From an uncultured Nannocystaceae bacterium (lineage in GTDB: Bacteria; Myxococcota_A; Polyangia; Nannocystales; Nannocystaceae), in NCBI GenBank assembly GCA_938084085.1, contig CALKDV010000360.1, positions 1 to 5,356 on the forward strand: a stretch of 5,356 bases of DNA, given 5' to 3'. Below, piece after piece: positions 1-5,356 of this stretch. Under the pieces are notes generated by a model. The model was not told the origin of the DNA and ran no database searches. It worked only from the letters and a program-made list of their open reading frames with translations. Numbering within the stretch: the first letter of the stretch is position 1; every line of letters starts with the position of its first letter. Both the position numbers and the translations under genes were made by a program.

Positions 1-1680
1 TTCTTCGATTATTTTGGCAACAACTACAACGCGGTCACGAACGATGACCAATTCATGGCGTTGGTCAACTATGTTAACTTCGGCGCCGACACGCGCCTGA
101 AGAAGTGGCGAATTTCGACGTCGATGCGGGTGGACACCCACAACGTGTTCAACGCGAAGCCCCAGGCGCTCTGCGACTTTGACGACGATGGAGTCGTGTC
201 GGACAACGAAGCGGAGCAGTGCCGCTACGGCAGCGACTACCGCATCGAGCGATTTCAACTCCGGGTGGACAGCCGCAAATTTAAGGCGACCATCGGCGAC
301 TTCAACGTGAATTATGGTCGCGGCATCGCGCTCTCAATTCGAAAGATTGCCGACATCGGCGTGGACGCGACGATTAAGGGCACCCGTCTCGATTTAGATC
401 TGAAGAAATTCTCAATGTCTGCCATCGGCGGCGTGGCGAATCGCCAACAAACCGACTTCGCGACGCGGACGCTCTTCACGGACCCCGGCTATCCCCATGA
501 GCTGTGCGCTCAGACCCCAGGGCTCGCTCGAAACAAGTACGGCAATCGGTTGTGGACGATGTGTTCCGACATCATCGCGGGGACCCGCGTGGAGGGGAAG
601 TTGCCTGGCAAGGTGCGTGTCGGTGGGCACTACGTCTTTATGTGGTTTGGCGAGCTCCTCGGTGACCAATACGAAGGGCTCCACCTGGTCGGCGGTGATA
701 TCGGGCGCAAGCGAATCGCCAGGCATTGGGACATCTTCGCGGGGGTCACGGGGCTCATGCGCAACTACCACCACCGCGAGAACTACCCCTCCTACGTCGA
801 CAACGGGATCGCCGCCTACATGTCGAACGTGCTGACCTTCGGCGACACTTCGGTGCTCATTGAGGGCAAATACTACGACAACTACATCGTTGCGAAAGAG
901 CCCTCCGCGACCACGATTCAATACGCAGAGGCCCCAACGCTCGAGCGAGCGGATCAGATCATTCCCGCGGCGGGGAACACGGCGGGCGCGCGGATCCTGG
1001 TGGATCACACGCTGAAGAAATCTCGGGTCACCTTGTATGGAAATTATCTCGGGTACGTGTTTGGCACTACCAACGAGCAGAAGATGCTCGATCCCAATGA
1101 GGGCGAGATGGCGCATCACGGCTACGTGGGGATGCGCTGGCGGGAGCCGGAGACGGGCAGCGAGGTCCAGGCGAGCGCCGGATATCGTTGGGAGGGCTAC
1201 CAGCGCGCGCCAGCCCCCGGCGTCAAGCCGTACCTGCGCAAGCTTCCACACGCGGAACTTTATATTAATCAGGTCGTGGGACGGACGAGGGGGATGTCGC
1301 ACTCGCTCTCGTTGCGTGTTGACTGGCGATTTGAGCACGTGCAAAAAGGCCGCGCGAAGACCTTTCATCGTGGCAACGCGATCCTTGGTTACGGCCTATC
1401 GCCCTTCTTCACCCTGGCGTTCATCGGAGGCTTCTCGAGCGAGTTCGCCCCGCTGCTCGATGAACCCAAGCTCCAAGAGCAGCCATGCGATGACGAGGCG
1501 AGCTGCAACCGCAAGCCGCACCTTTGGCCCGGCATGGAGGCGCGCATCAACTTCCTCGCGTCCTCCTTCCTTCGTGTCTTCGCGGGTCGTCAGGTCGGCG
1601 GGCTGCTGTGTGTGAACGGCTCGTGCCGGATGTTGCCCGACTTTCAGGGCGTCAGAGCCGATTTGGTGTTGAGTTTCTAA
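1..1680 (+). CDS. Outer-membrane beta-barrel protein, DUF6029-like (5' end outside window)
   Basis: The reading frame is open from the first base, so 18 codons precede the first internal Met at 55 and the gene begins left of the window; the visible part is 559 codons. The protein is rich in alternating hydrophobic/polar strands with aromatic ends and finishes LVLSF with a terminal Phe, the usual C-terminal signature of outer-membrane barrels. A conserved-looking motif at 295-345 (GDFNVNYGRGIALSIRK), followed by GVDATIKGTR, resembles the DUF6029 family of uncharacterised barrels; this is recognition from memory. Eight cysteines occur only as four near pairs (codons at 172/220, 505/562, 1486/1504, 1609/1624), probably disulfides in extracellular loops. 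The first pair encloses a 12-residue EF-hand-type loop (175-210). Substrate and role are unknown; a structural or transport barrel is equally possible. The barrel call is firm, the family call moderate. Confidence 0.8.
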   Translation, partial: FFDYFGNNYNAVTNDDQFMALVNYVNFGADTRLKKWRISTSMRVDTHNVFNAKPQALCDFDDDGVVSDNEAEQCRYGSDYRIERFQLRVDSRKFKATIGDFNVNYGRGIALSIRKIADIGVDATIKGTRLDLDLKKFSMSAIGGVANRQQTDFATRTLFTDPGYPHELCAQTPGLARNKYGNRLWTMCSDIIAGTRVEGKLPGKVRVGGHYVFMWFGELLGDQYEGLHLVGGDIGRKRIARHWDIFAGVTGLMRNYHHRENYPSYVDNGIAAYMSNVLTFGDTSVLIEGKYYDNYIVAKEPSATTIQYAEAPTLERADQIIPAAGNTAGARILVDHTLKKSRVTLYGNYLGYVFGTTNEQKMLDPNEGEMAHHGYVGMRWREPETGSEVQASAGYRWEGYQRAPAPGVKPYLRKLPHAELYINQVVGRTRGMSHSLSLRVDWRFEHVQKGRAKTFHRGNAILGYGLSPFFTLAFIGGFSSEFAPLLDEPKLQEQPCDDEASCNRKPHLWPGMEARINFLASSFLRVFAGRQVGGLLCVNGSCRMLPDFQGVRADLVLSF

Positions 1681-1695
1681 GGGATAGACTCCGGC

Positions 1696-1716
1696 GGCGC
1701 GCGCGAATGTAGCGCC
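1696..1716 (+). other. Weak hairpin downstream of the barrel gene
   Basis: GGCGC at 1696-1700 can pair with GCGCC at 1712-1716 across an 11-base loop, beginning 15 bases after the TAA stop of the barrel gene. There is no T-tract, so it is at best a weak or Rho-assisted terminator or an RNA 3'-end stabiliser. In GC-rich DNA a 5-bp stem is expected by chance quite often. Confidence 0.2.
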
Positions 1717-1741
1717 CCAATGTGTGAGTTCTCCATGATTT

Positions 1742-1773
1742 GGTCGTCGTTGACGCGTGGACGACCCCACGCG
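1742..1773. repeat. Two overlapping, mutually exclusive 7-bp inverted repeats
   Basis: GGTCGTC (1742-1748) is a perfect inverted repeat of GACGACC (1760-1766) with an 11-base spacer. CGCGTGG (1754-1760) is a perfect inverted repeat of CCACGCG (1767-1773) with a 6-base loop. The two share bases and cannot form at once. They cover the proposed -35 element (1758-1763) and end 7 bases before the proposed -10 box, so they could be an operator for a dimeric regulator or a hairpin affecting read-through from the barrel gene. No T-tract follows. The pairing is directly visible; the function is inference. Confidence 0.45.
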
Positions 1774-1793
1774 CCCAGGCTAGACTCTGCCCC
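1758..1793 (+). promoter_or_regulatory. Putative sigma70-type promoter of the lipoprotein gene, probably leaderless
   Basis: TGGACG (1758-1763, four of six matches to TTGACA) is separated by exactly 17 bases from TAGACT (1781-1786, four of six matches to TATAAT). A start site about 7 bases beyond the -10 box would fall at 1793-1794, that is on or next to the ATG at 1794. No Shine-Dalgarno-like purine run is present in the bases before the ATG (CTCTGCCCC), which fits initiation on a leaderless transcript. A better -35 match, TTGACG (1750-1755), lies 25 bases from the -10 box, too far for a standard promoter. Support is by consensus and spacing only. Confidence 0.45.
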
Positions 1794-2687
1794 ATGAAGC
1801 GACTCTTGTTGGTTTCCATGGCTCTCCCCCTCCTGGTCGGATGCACCGATCCGGCCGCTGAAGACGGCAGCTCTGAAGGGGCCGACACGATGACTGAGTC
1901 GGGAGACGGAGATGGCGACGGGGACGGGGACGGCGACGGCGACGGTGGGAGTCCTGTCATCGCTAACATTGACGGCGTCGTCACGGATCTCAACGGAGAT
2001 TTCCTCCCGATGCCACGGGTAGAGTTTTGCGGACCCATCAGCCCGGACGGCTTTGTCATGTCCTGCATCCCTTTTCCCGTAGATCCCGCCACCGGGGTCT
2101 TCGAGATCGAGGTGAAGACAGCAGGCCTCTGGAATATTAAGGTGCTCGGAGGTGCCGCCGAGGGTCGATACCCGACCGGCCAGGCCTTCCAGCAGCAAGT
2201 GGCCGCCGACGACAATATTTCCCTATCTCCTCCCTCCGTTATGGTGCCTGAGGTGGCGTCGGTGACCGACTTGACCGCGGTCACGGGTACGACCACCTTT
2301 GATCTCGACGGCACGCTCGCGCTGACCTTTGACCCGGCCTTGACTCAGGTTGGCCTCGTCGCGACACCCGCGGCAGAAGTGGGCGCGTCCGAGGTGCCCG
2401 AGAGCGGCTGGTGGCTGACGGAAGTCCCGGAGTTTGGCCCGATTATCGCGGCGTGGACCCTGTATCCCTTCGGTACCAAGATCACCGAGGGCAGCTTTGG
2501 GATCGAAGTGAACTCAGGACTTGGCTTGGCGGCCGGGGAGACCGTGAACGTCTTCGAGATCGAAAAAGACAACGCCGCCATTCATCAGGTGGCCAGCGGT
2601 GTCGTGAGCGCCGACGGCAACAGCCTCGAGCTCAGCGAGGTCGGTGAGGGGCTGCATGAGCTCACCTGGCTGCTGTTCACCCAGTAG
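1794..2687 (+). CDS. Lipoprotein with (Gly-Asp)7 linker and beta-sandwich-like domains
   Basis: This 297-residue protein begins MKRLLLVSMALPLLVGC: two-residue basic n-region, hydrophobic core and lipobox LVGC, giving acylated Cys17. Asp is at +3 rather than +2 (CTD), so by Enterobacteria rules outer-membrane sorting is expected. The open frame extends upstream to a TTG at 1740, but the ATG at 1794 is chosen because the signal peptide starts exactly there. Residues 18-36 are acidic and Ser/Thr-rich, 37-50 are seven GD dipeptides, and 55-115 look like a carboxypeptidase-regulatory/prealbumin-type beta-sandwich (IDGVVTDLNG...) with a cysteine pair C79/C91. Residues 165-297 form a second strand-rich region with WTLYPFGT and a Gly-rich turn (SGLGLAAGETVNVFEI), reminiscent of beta-sandwich surface domains but not assignable. 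There are no enzyme motifs. It is probably a surface-exposed or periplasm-facing anchor or binding protein; its function is unknown. Confidence 0.85.
   Translation: MKRLLLVSMALPLLVGCTDPAAEDGSSEGADTMTESGDGDGDGDGDGDGDGGSPVIANIDGVVTDLNGDFLPMPRVEFCGPISPDGFVMSCIPFPVDPATGVFEIEVKTAGLWNIKVLGGAAEGRYPTGQAFQQQVAADDNISLSPPSVMVPEVASVTDLTAVTGTTTFDLDGTLALTFDPALTQVGLVATPAAEVGASEVPESGWWLTEVPEFGPIIAAWTLYPFGTKITEGSFGIEVNSGLGLAAGETVNVFEIEKDNAAIHQVASGVVSADGNSLELSEVGEGLHELTWLLFTQ
1902..1943 (+). repeat. GGN-GAY hexanucleotide repeat encoding (Gly-Asp)7
   Basis: Seven in-frame copies of a GGN-GAY unit encode Gly-Asp repeated seven times, followed by Gly-Gly. The third bases vary (gga, gga, ggc, ggg, ggg, ggc, ggc with one gat among gac), so the copies are not identical and have diverged synonymously while the protein pattern is kept. 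The run sits about 20 residues after the acylated cysteine and would form a flexible, strongly acidic tether. Such linkers are typical of predicted lipoproteins in Nannocystis-type myxobacteria (established style, from memory). Confidence 0.95.
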
Positions 2688-2707
2688 CGGCAGCCGCGAA
2701 GGGGGAG

Positions 2708-2726
2708 GTACGGGCGCCGCCCGTGC
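2708..2726 (+). other. Hairpin just after the lipoprotein gene
   Basis: ACGGGC (2710-2715) pairs perfectly with GCCCGT (2719-2724) around a GCC loop; one G-T wobble and one further G-C pair extend it to 2708-2726. It begins 20 bases after the stop codon. The following bases (TTGAATACC) are not a T-tract, so a standard intrinsic terminator is not supported, but a role as a weak terminator or 3'-end stabiliser is possible. Confidence 0.3.
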
Positions 2727-2795
2727 TTGAATACCGCCGTGGATCGAAGGTCCGCATGAGGAGTCATGGCGCATTGCGCGCGCCGCCGTCTCCAC

Positions 2796-2824
2796 GGGCC
2801 ATGCGCTGCCCATGGATCCTTTTT
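2796..2824 (+). terminator. Candidate weak intrinsic terminator with T5 tract
   Basis: CCATG (2799-2803) pairs perfectly with CATGG (2811-2815) around a 7-base loop; an alternative 4-bp stem GGGC/GCCC uses 2796-2799 and 2808-2811. Five T follow at 2820-2824, four bases beyond the longer stem. It lies about 110 bases after the lipoprotein stop and would separate that gene from the DsbD-alpha-like gene. The stem is short, so this is tentative. Confidence 0.3.
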
Positions 2825-2853
2825 ATCGCGACAGGCGGGCTTGGATTTGAGAA

Positions 2854-2883
2854 TTGCCACGGATGAATGCGGCGCCATAGGCT
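2854..2883 (+). promoter_or_regulatory. Weak promoter candidate for the DsbD-alpha-like gene
   Basis: TTGCCA (2854-2859, five of six matches to TTGACA) is followed after 18 bases by TAGGCT (2878-2883), which matches TATAAT at only three positions but resembles the TAGACT box proposed for the lipoprotein gene. The start site would be near 2890, leaving a leader of roughly 38 bases. A GAGGG at 2908-2912 lies 15 bases before the ATG at 2928, somewhat far for a ribosome binding site; a minimal AGG (2919-2921) is nearer. The rest of the 2688-2927 spacer shows no convincing coding frame. Confidence 0.25.
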
Positions 2884-2927
2884 AACGTCCATCGGCGGCC
2901 CACCCATGAGGGCGCCCCAGGTTTGTC

Positions 2928-3380
2928 ATGCGATTCAAGCTCCTCTCCATCAGTGCCCTCGCCTTGTCTGTCGGCTTTGCAGCCCACCTCGTCGCTCCTC
3001 AGGTGTCTCACGGCGCCGCGGCGGAGTCCAAGCAAGACGATCGCTACACCCTCACGTACACCGCCGCAGCTGCGAAAAAAGGGGAGTCGGCCGCGGCGAC
3101 GGTAACGGTGACCCCCAAGGGTGAATGGCACCTGAATCGCGAGTTTCCGACCTCGTTGAGTGTCACGCCGTCTACCGGAGTGGCGGTCAACAAGACCAAG
3201 TTGAAGCTTCAGGACGCGAAGCGCTTCGACGAGCACAAGGGTCTTGAGTTTCAGGTGAACTACGAAGCAAAGGCCGCGGGCAAAGAGAAACTCGACGGCA
3301 AGCTCAAGTTTGCCATCTGCATCGAGACCTCGTGTTCGCCCGTGACGGAGACCTTCTCCATCGCGATCGACGTGAAGTAG
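2928..3380 (+). CDS. Exported DsbD N-terminal (alpha) domain-like protein
   Basis: This 150-residue protein has a Sec-type signal peptide: basic start MRFK, hydrophobic core (residues 5-24) and a likely cleavage near SHGAAA (28-32). The mature part (about 115 residues) alternates beta strands and carries GEWHLNREFPTSL (65-77), then a strand ending KFAIC followed by C136 (C131-X4-C136) and SPVTETFSIAI. This resembles the immunoglobulin-like N-terminal domain of DsbD, where two cysteines near the domain's end, followed by a Pro and Glu/Thr-containing strand, pass electrons from the DsbD thioredoxin domain to periplasmic thiol proteins. E. coli DsbD has CX5C, so the spacing here is one residue shorter. 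The membrane and thioredoxin domains of DsbD are absent, so it would need a separate electron donor. ATG at 2928 is chosen because the signal peptide begins there. A redox role is inferred; a plain structural disulfide is the alternative. Confidence 0.65.
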   Translation: MRFKLLSISALALSVGFAAHLVAPQVSHGAAAESKQDDRYTLTYTAAAAKKGESAAATVTVTPKGEWHLNREFPTSLSVTPSTGVAVNKTKLKLQDAKRFDEHKGLEFQVNYEAKAAGKEKLDGKLKFAICIETSCSPVTETFSIAIDVK

Positions 3381-3406
3381 AGATCGTGATTCCCGACGCG
3401 CTCGCG
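3381..3406. other. 26-base convergent gap without a visible terminator
   Basis: The TAG of the DsbD-alpha-like gene (ending 3380) and the TAA of the kinase gene on the other strand (from 3407) are separated by only 26 bases. I see no stem of useful length and no T-tract on either strand in this gap, so transcripts of the two genes may overlap at their 3' ends. Confidence 0.6.
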
Positions 3407-5341
3407 TTACGGACGCGGCGCCATCGCGGGCGGCTGTCGATTGGTAATCAAGCGACGCAAGGTACTCGACAGCGCCGAGTGAGCGAAGGGCTTATTTAAG
3501 AACGCCACATCGGCCGAGATGGAGTCGGGCACTCGCTCGTTGGTGTAGCCGGAGATGAAGAGGAAGGGCAGGTTCGGGCAGACCTCGTTCAGCTTGCGAG
3601 CCATCTCCGGTCCTCCCATTCGCGGCATGAGCATGTCGCTGACGACCGCGCTCACCGGTTGATTTCGCTGGTGATAATGGGATACGAGCTCGAAGCCCTC
3701 TCGTCCATCGCGGGCGGAGAGGACCCGATACCCCTCCCTCTCAAGGCATCGCCGAACATACTTGCGGATCGACTCCTCGTCGTCCACGACGATGACCAGG
3801 TGACCTCGGTTGGTCTCCGTGCACGACTCATCCTCTTCCGTAGAAGCCACCATCTCCAGGGACGAGCAAGGGAGCCGCAGCGAGATTGTGGTCCCGGTAT
3901 TTTCCGAGTTCGCGACGAAGATGTCCCCGCCGACAGACTCGACGAATTCTTTCGCGGTGTCGAGGCCGAGACCCGCGTTCATCCCGTGCGGGCGGGTGCT
4001 GAAGAACTTGTCAAAGATGTGGGGTAACGTCTCGGGAGGGATGCCGTGCCCCGTGTCACTTACGCTGATGGTTGCGAGGTTGGTGTGCGTGTCTGCCTGC
4101 TCCTTAATCGAGACGTCGATGAGGATCGAGCCTCCGTTGGGCATGGCCTCGCACGCGTTGGAGACGAGGATTTCGATGATTTGATCGAATCGCAGCCGGT
4201 CCATCTCAATCGAGGCGGTCATCGTGTCGAGGACCGCAGACAGCGAGTGCTGTGAGGAGAGCGAGTTCTGCAGGTCCTTGACGCAGTGTTCAATTCGCTC
4301 CGAGATTTGGATGGTCTCTGTCCGGGTGCAATCGCGACCCGACAAAGAGAGGAGGCGATGGGACATGCTCTTCGCGCGCCCCGTGGCGGCCTCGATCTCA
4401 TCTGCGATCTCGTGGACCGTGGCCGGTTCGTCTGCGTATTCACGGAGCTCCTCAAAGGCGGCGACCATCACGGTGAGCACGTTGTTGAGTTCATGTGCGA
4501 TGCCACCCGCGAATCGCTTCATGGTGATATCCGGAGACGATGGTGCTCCGGTCAAGGACTGCGCTTGAGGAGCTGTTTCGTGGTAGGTCCGTAGGAACAG
4601 AACCGTCTCGCCGATAGAGAGCTTTTGTACGTCCACGCGAGAGGTAAACTGCTTCTTGTCGGGTAAGCAGATGGTGTTTTCCCGGCGGCACGTCACCCCG
4701 AGCTCCATCCCGCGGTCTTCATGGGCGCGCGGGTCCTTCACGAGGTCGCAGTAGCGGTTCCCAAGTATGGCGTTTCGATGGCGCGCGAACACGTTGAGGG
4801 CCGCGTCGGTCGCTTGGACCACCGTTCCGTCATCGAGGTGGATGAGCATGCAGATATCGTCGCTCGCGGGGCGGCTCAAGAAGGCGACGATGGACTCAAC
4901 GCGACGAGACAGCGCGGAATCTAGGGTGTGCGCGTACACCAAATAGAGCTCGACGCTGGTTTCTTTGAGATCGATCGGGTGAAGCACGACCGTGCTCGGG
5001 CTCCCGCCGTTCGGCGGGGAGATCTGGAGTTGCCTGAGGGAGGACGGCGCGTCGCCCACCGATCGTTCGGGGTCGCTCGTGGACCCACCAGGGACAGGTT
5101 CGCCCACCGCGAGGCTGCCGAAGCAAATGTTCCTGGTCGACGGGGAGACGTAGCGGACACGGCCAGAAGGTTCGATGACCAGGACGCCAATCTCTGCGGC
5201 TGTTGCCGAACAATGGCGTGTCCAGGCCTCCTCCGAAATTCCATCAAGATTTTTTTGTATCAAACCCAACGAAGTAAATTTACGACGAAAGATGCGAGCC
5301 ACACCCGCTTCGCACTTTTTTCGGTGTTCTGTCGTCAACAA
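3407..5341 (-). CDS. Soluble hybrid sensor histidine kinase: PAS-PAS-HisKA-HATPase-receiver
   Basis: The 644-residue product has no membrane segment or signal peptide, so it should act in the cytoplasm. Residues about 42-140 and 155-255 look like two PAS-type sensor domains. The H-box is AGGIAHELNN with phospho-acceptor His283 (codon 4493-4495); the ELNN after His fits the E-x-x-N phosphatase motif. The ATPase domain has N-box SNACEAM (N395), G1 DTGHGIP (D429), F-box IFDKFF and G2 AGLGL (456-460). A receiver at about 514-632 has acidic D520/D521, acceptor D569 (codon 3635-3637) in SDMLMPRMGG, S597 in FISGYT and K617 in NKPF, so all key residues are present. Phosphate may pass in cis from His283 to D569 or out to an unseen partner. 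The start is uncertain: the frame begins with TTG at 5341 without a clear ribosome site, and stays open to base 5356; no in-frame ATG occurs until about residue 165. The signal and target are unknown. Confidence 0.88.
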   Translation of the reverse strand: MLTTEHRKKCEAGVARIFRRKFTSLGLIQKNLDGISEEAWTRHCSATAAEIGVLVIEPSGRVRYVSPSTRNICFGSLAVGEPVPGGSTSDPERSVGDAPSSLRQLQISPPNGGSPSTVVLHPIDLKETSVELYLVYAHTLDSALSRRVESIVAFLSRPASDDICMLIHLDDGTVVQATDAALNVFARHRNAILGNRYCDLVKDPRAHEDRGMELGVTCRRENTICLPDKKQFTSRVDVQKLSIGETVLFLRTYHETAPQAQSLTGAPSSPDITMKRFAGGIAHELNNVLTVMVAAFEELREYADEPATVHEIADEIEAATGRAKSMSHRLLSLSGRDCTRTETIQISERIEHCVKDLQNSLSSQHSLSAVLDTMTASIEMDRLRFDQIIEILVSNACEAMPNGGSILIDVSIKEQADTHTNLATISVSDTGHGIPPETLPHIFDKFFSTRPHGMNAGLGLDTAKEFVESVGGDIFVANSENTGTTISLRLPCSSLEMVASTEEDESCTETNRGHLVIVVDDEESIRKYVRRCLEREGYRVLSARDGREGFELVSHYHQRNQPVSAVVSDMLMPRMGGPEMARKLNEVCPNLPFLFISGYTNERVPDSISADVAFLNKPFAHSALSSTLRRLITNRQPPAMAPRP

Positions 5342-5356
5342 AGAGCCCGTCGACTG

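Noticed and set aside
412..1368. A 318-codon open frame antisense to the barrel gene
   Set aside because: The translation is rich in Arg, Val, His and Pro with no domain, signal or ribosome site. The sense strand encodes a coherent barrel. Long antisense frames are common opposite GC-rich genes.
1750..1786. TTGACG (1750-1755) as the -35 box of the lipoprotein promoter
   Set aside because: It matches the consensus better than TGGACG, but the 25-base spacing to TAGACT is too long for a standard sigma70 promoter.
1740..1793. Upstream TTG start adding 18 residues to the lipoprotein
   Set aside because: It would put a charged, Pro/Arg-containing segment before the signal peptide and would run through the proposed promoter. 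The ATG at 1794 begins a textbook lipoprotein signal.
1902..1949. RTX-type calcium-binding repeat
   Set aside because: The sequence is plain Gly-Asp alternation without the GGxGxDxUx nonapeptide period; it is better read as a flexible acidic linker.
1652..2314. A 220-codon antisense frame over the lipoprotein start, with Pro-Ser repeats
   Set aside because: The Pro-Ser run is the reverse reading of the GGN-GAY repeat. The sense frame has a proper signal peptide and lipobox, so this is a shadow.
2823..3236. Antisense frame of 137 codons over the DsbD-alpha-like gene
   Set aside because: It is Arg/Gly-rich with no recognisable domain, and it overlaps a sense gene with a clear signal peptide and conserved-looking core.
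4219..4568. Several plus-strand frames opposite the kinase gene
   Set aside because: They are shadows of the kinase; the minus-strand frame carries intact H, N, G1, F, G2 and receiver motifs.
1..5356. tRNA, rRNA, CRISPR array, insertion sequence or phage element
   Set aside because: No cloverleaf-like segments, regularly spaced direct repeats, transposase or integrase motifs, or flanking terminal repeats were seen on either strand.

Overview
The window most likely comes from a Gram-negative bacterium of the Myxococcota, possibly a Nannocystis/Plesiocystis-like lineage. The support is a lipoprotein with a poly-(Gly-Asp) linker directly after its acylated cysteine, a DUF6029-like outer-membrane barrel, a moderately high GC content, and a large soluble PAS-rich hybrid histidine kinase. 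The linker style is known from predicted lipoproteins of that group. The taxonomic placement is inference from composition and protein style; no phylogenetic marker gene is present.

Layout: (1) 1-1680, plus strand: the 3' part of a large outer-membrane beta-barrel protein whose start lies left of the window. It has four closely spaced cysteine pairs, and one pair brackets a perfect EF-hand-type calcium loop. (2) 1681-1793: a spacer with overlapping inverted repeats and a plausible sigma70-type promoter whose start site would fall on or next to the next ATG, suggesting a leaderless mRNA. (3) 1794-2687, plus strand: a surface or periplasmic lipoprotein with a (GD)7 linker and two beta-sandwich-like regions. 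(4) 2688-2927: a non-coding spacer with two weak hairpins (one followed by five T) and a weak promoter candidate. (5) 2928-3380, plus strand: a small exported protein resembling the N-terminal (alpha) domain of DsbD, with a CX4C pair near its C-terminus. (6) 3407-5341, minus strand, convergent after a 26-base gap: a PAS-PAS-HisKA-HATPase-receiver hybrid histidine kinase whose true start is uncertain because the frame is still open at the right edge.

The three plus-strand genes all encode cell-envelope proteins, and each mature product carries closely spaced cysteine pairs beyond any lipobox. A shared need for disulfide handling in the periplasm or outer membrane is possible, with the DsbD-alpha-like protein as a candidate thiol partner, but this is inference. 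Each plus-strand gene appears to have its own upstream spacer, so they need not form one operon. The kinase appears to be an independent transcription unit. I found no RNA gene, CRISPR array, insertion sequence or phage feature. I see no convincing new multi-gene system; the most unusual items are the calcium-loop/cysteine-pair barrel, the stand-alone DsbD-alpha-like protein and the structured leaderless promoter.
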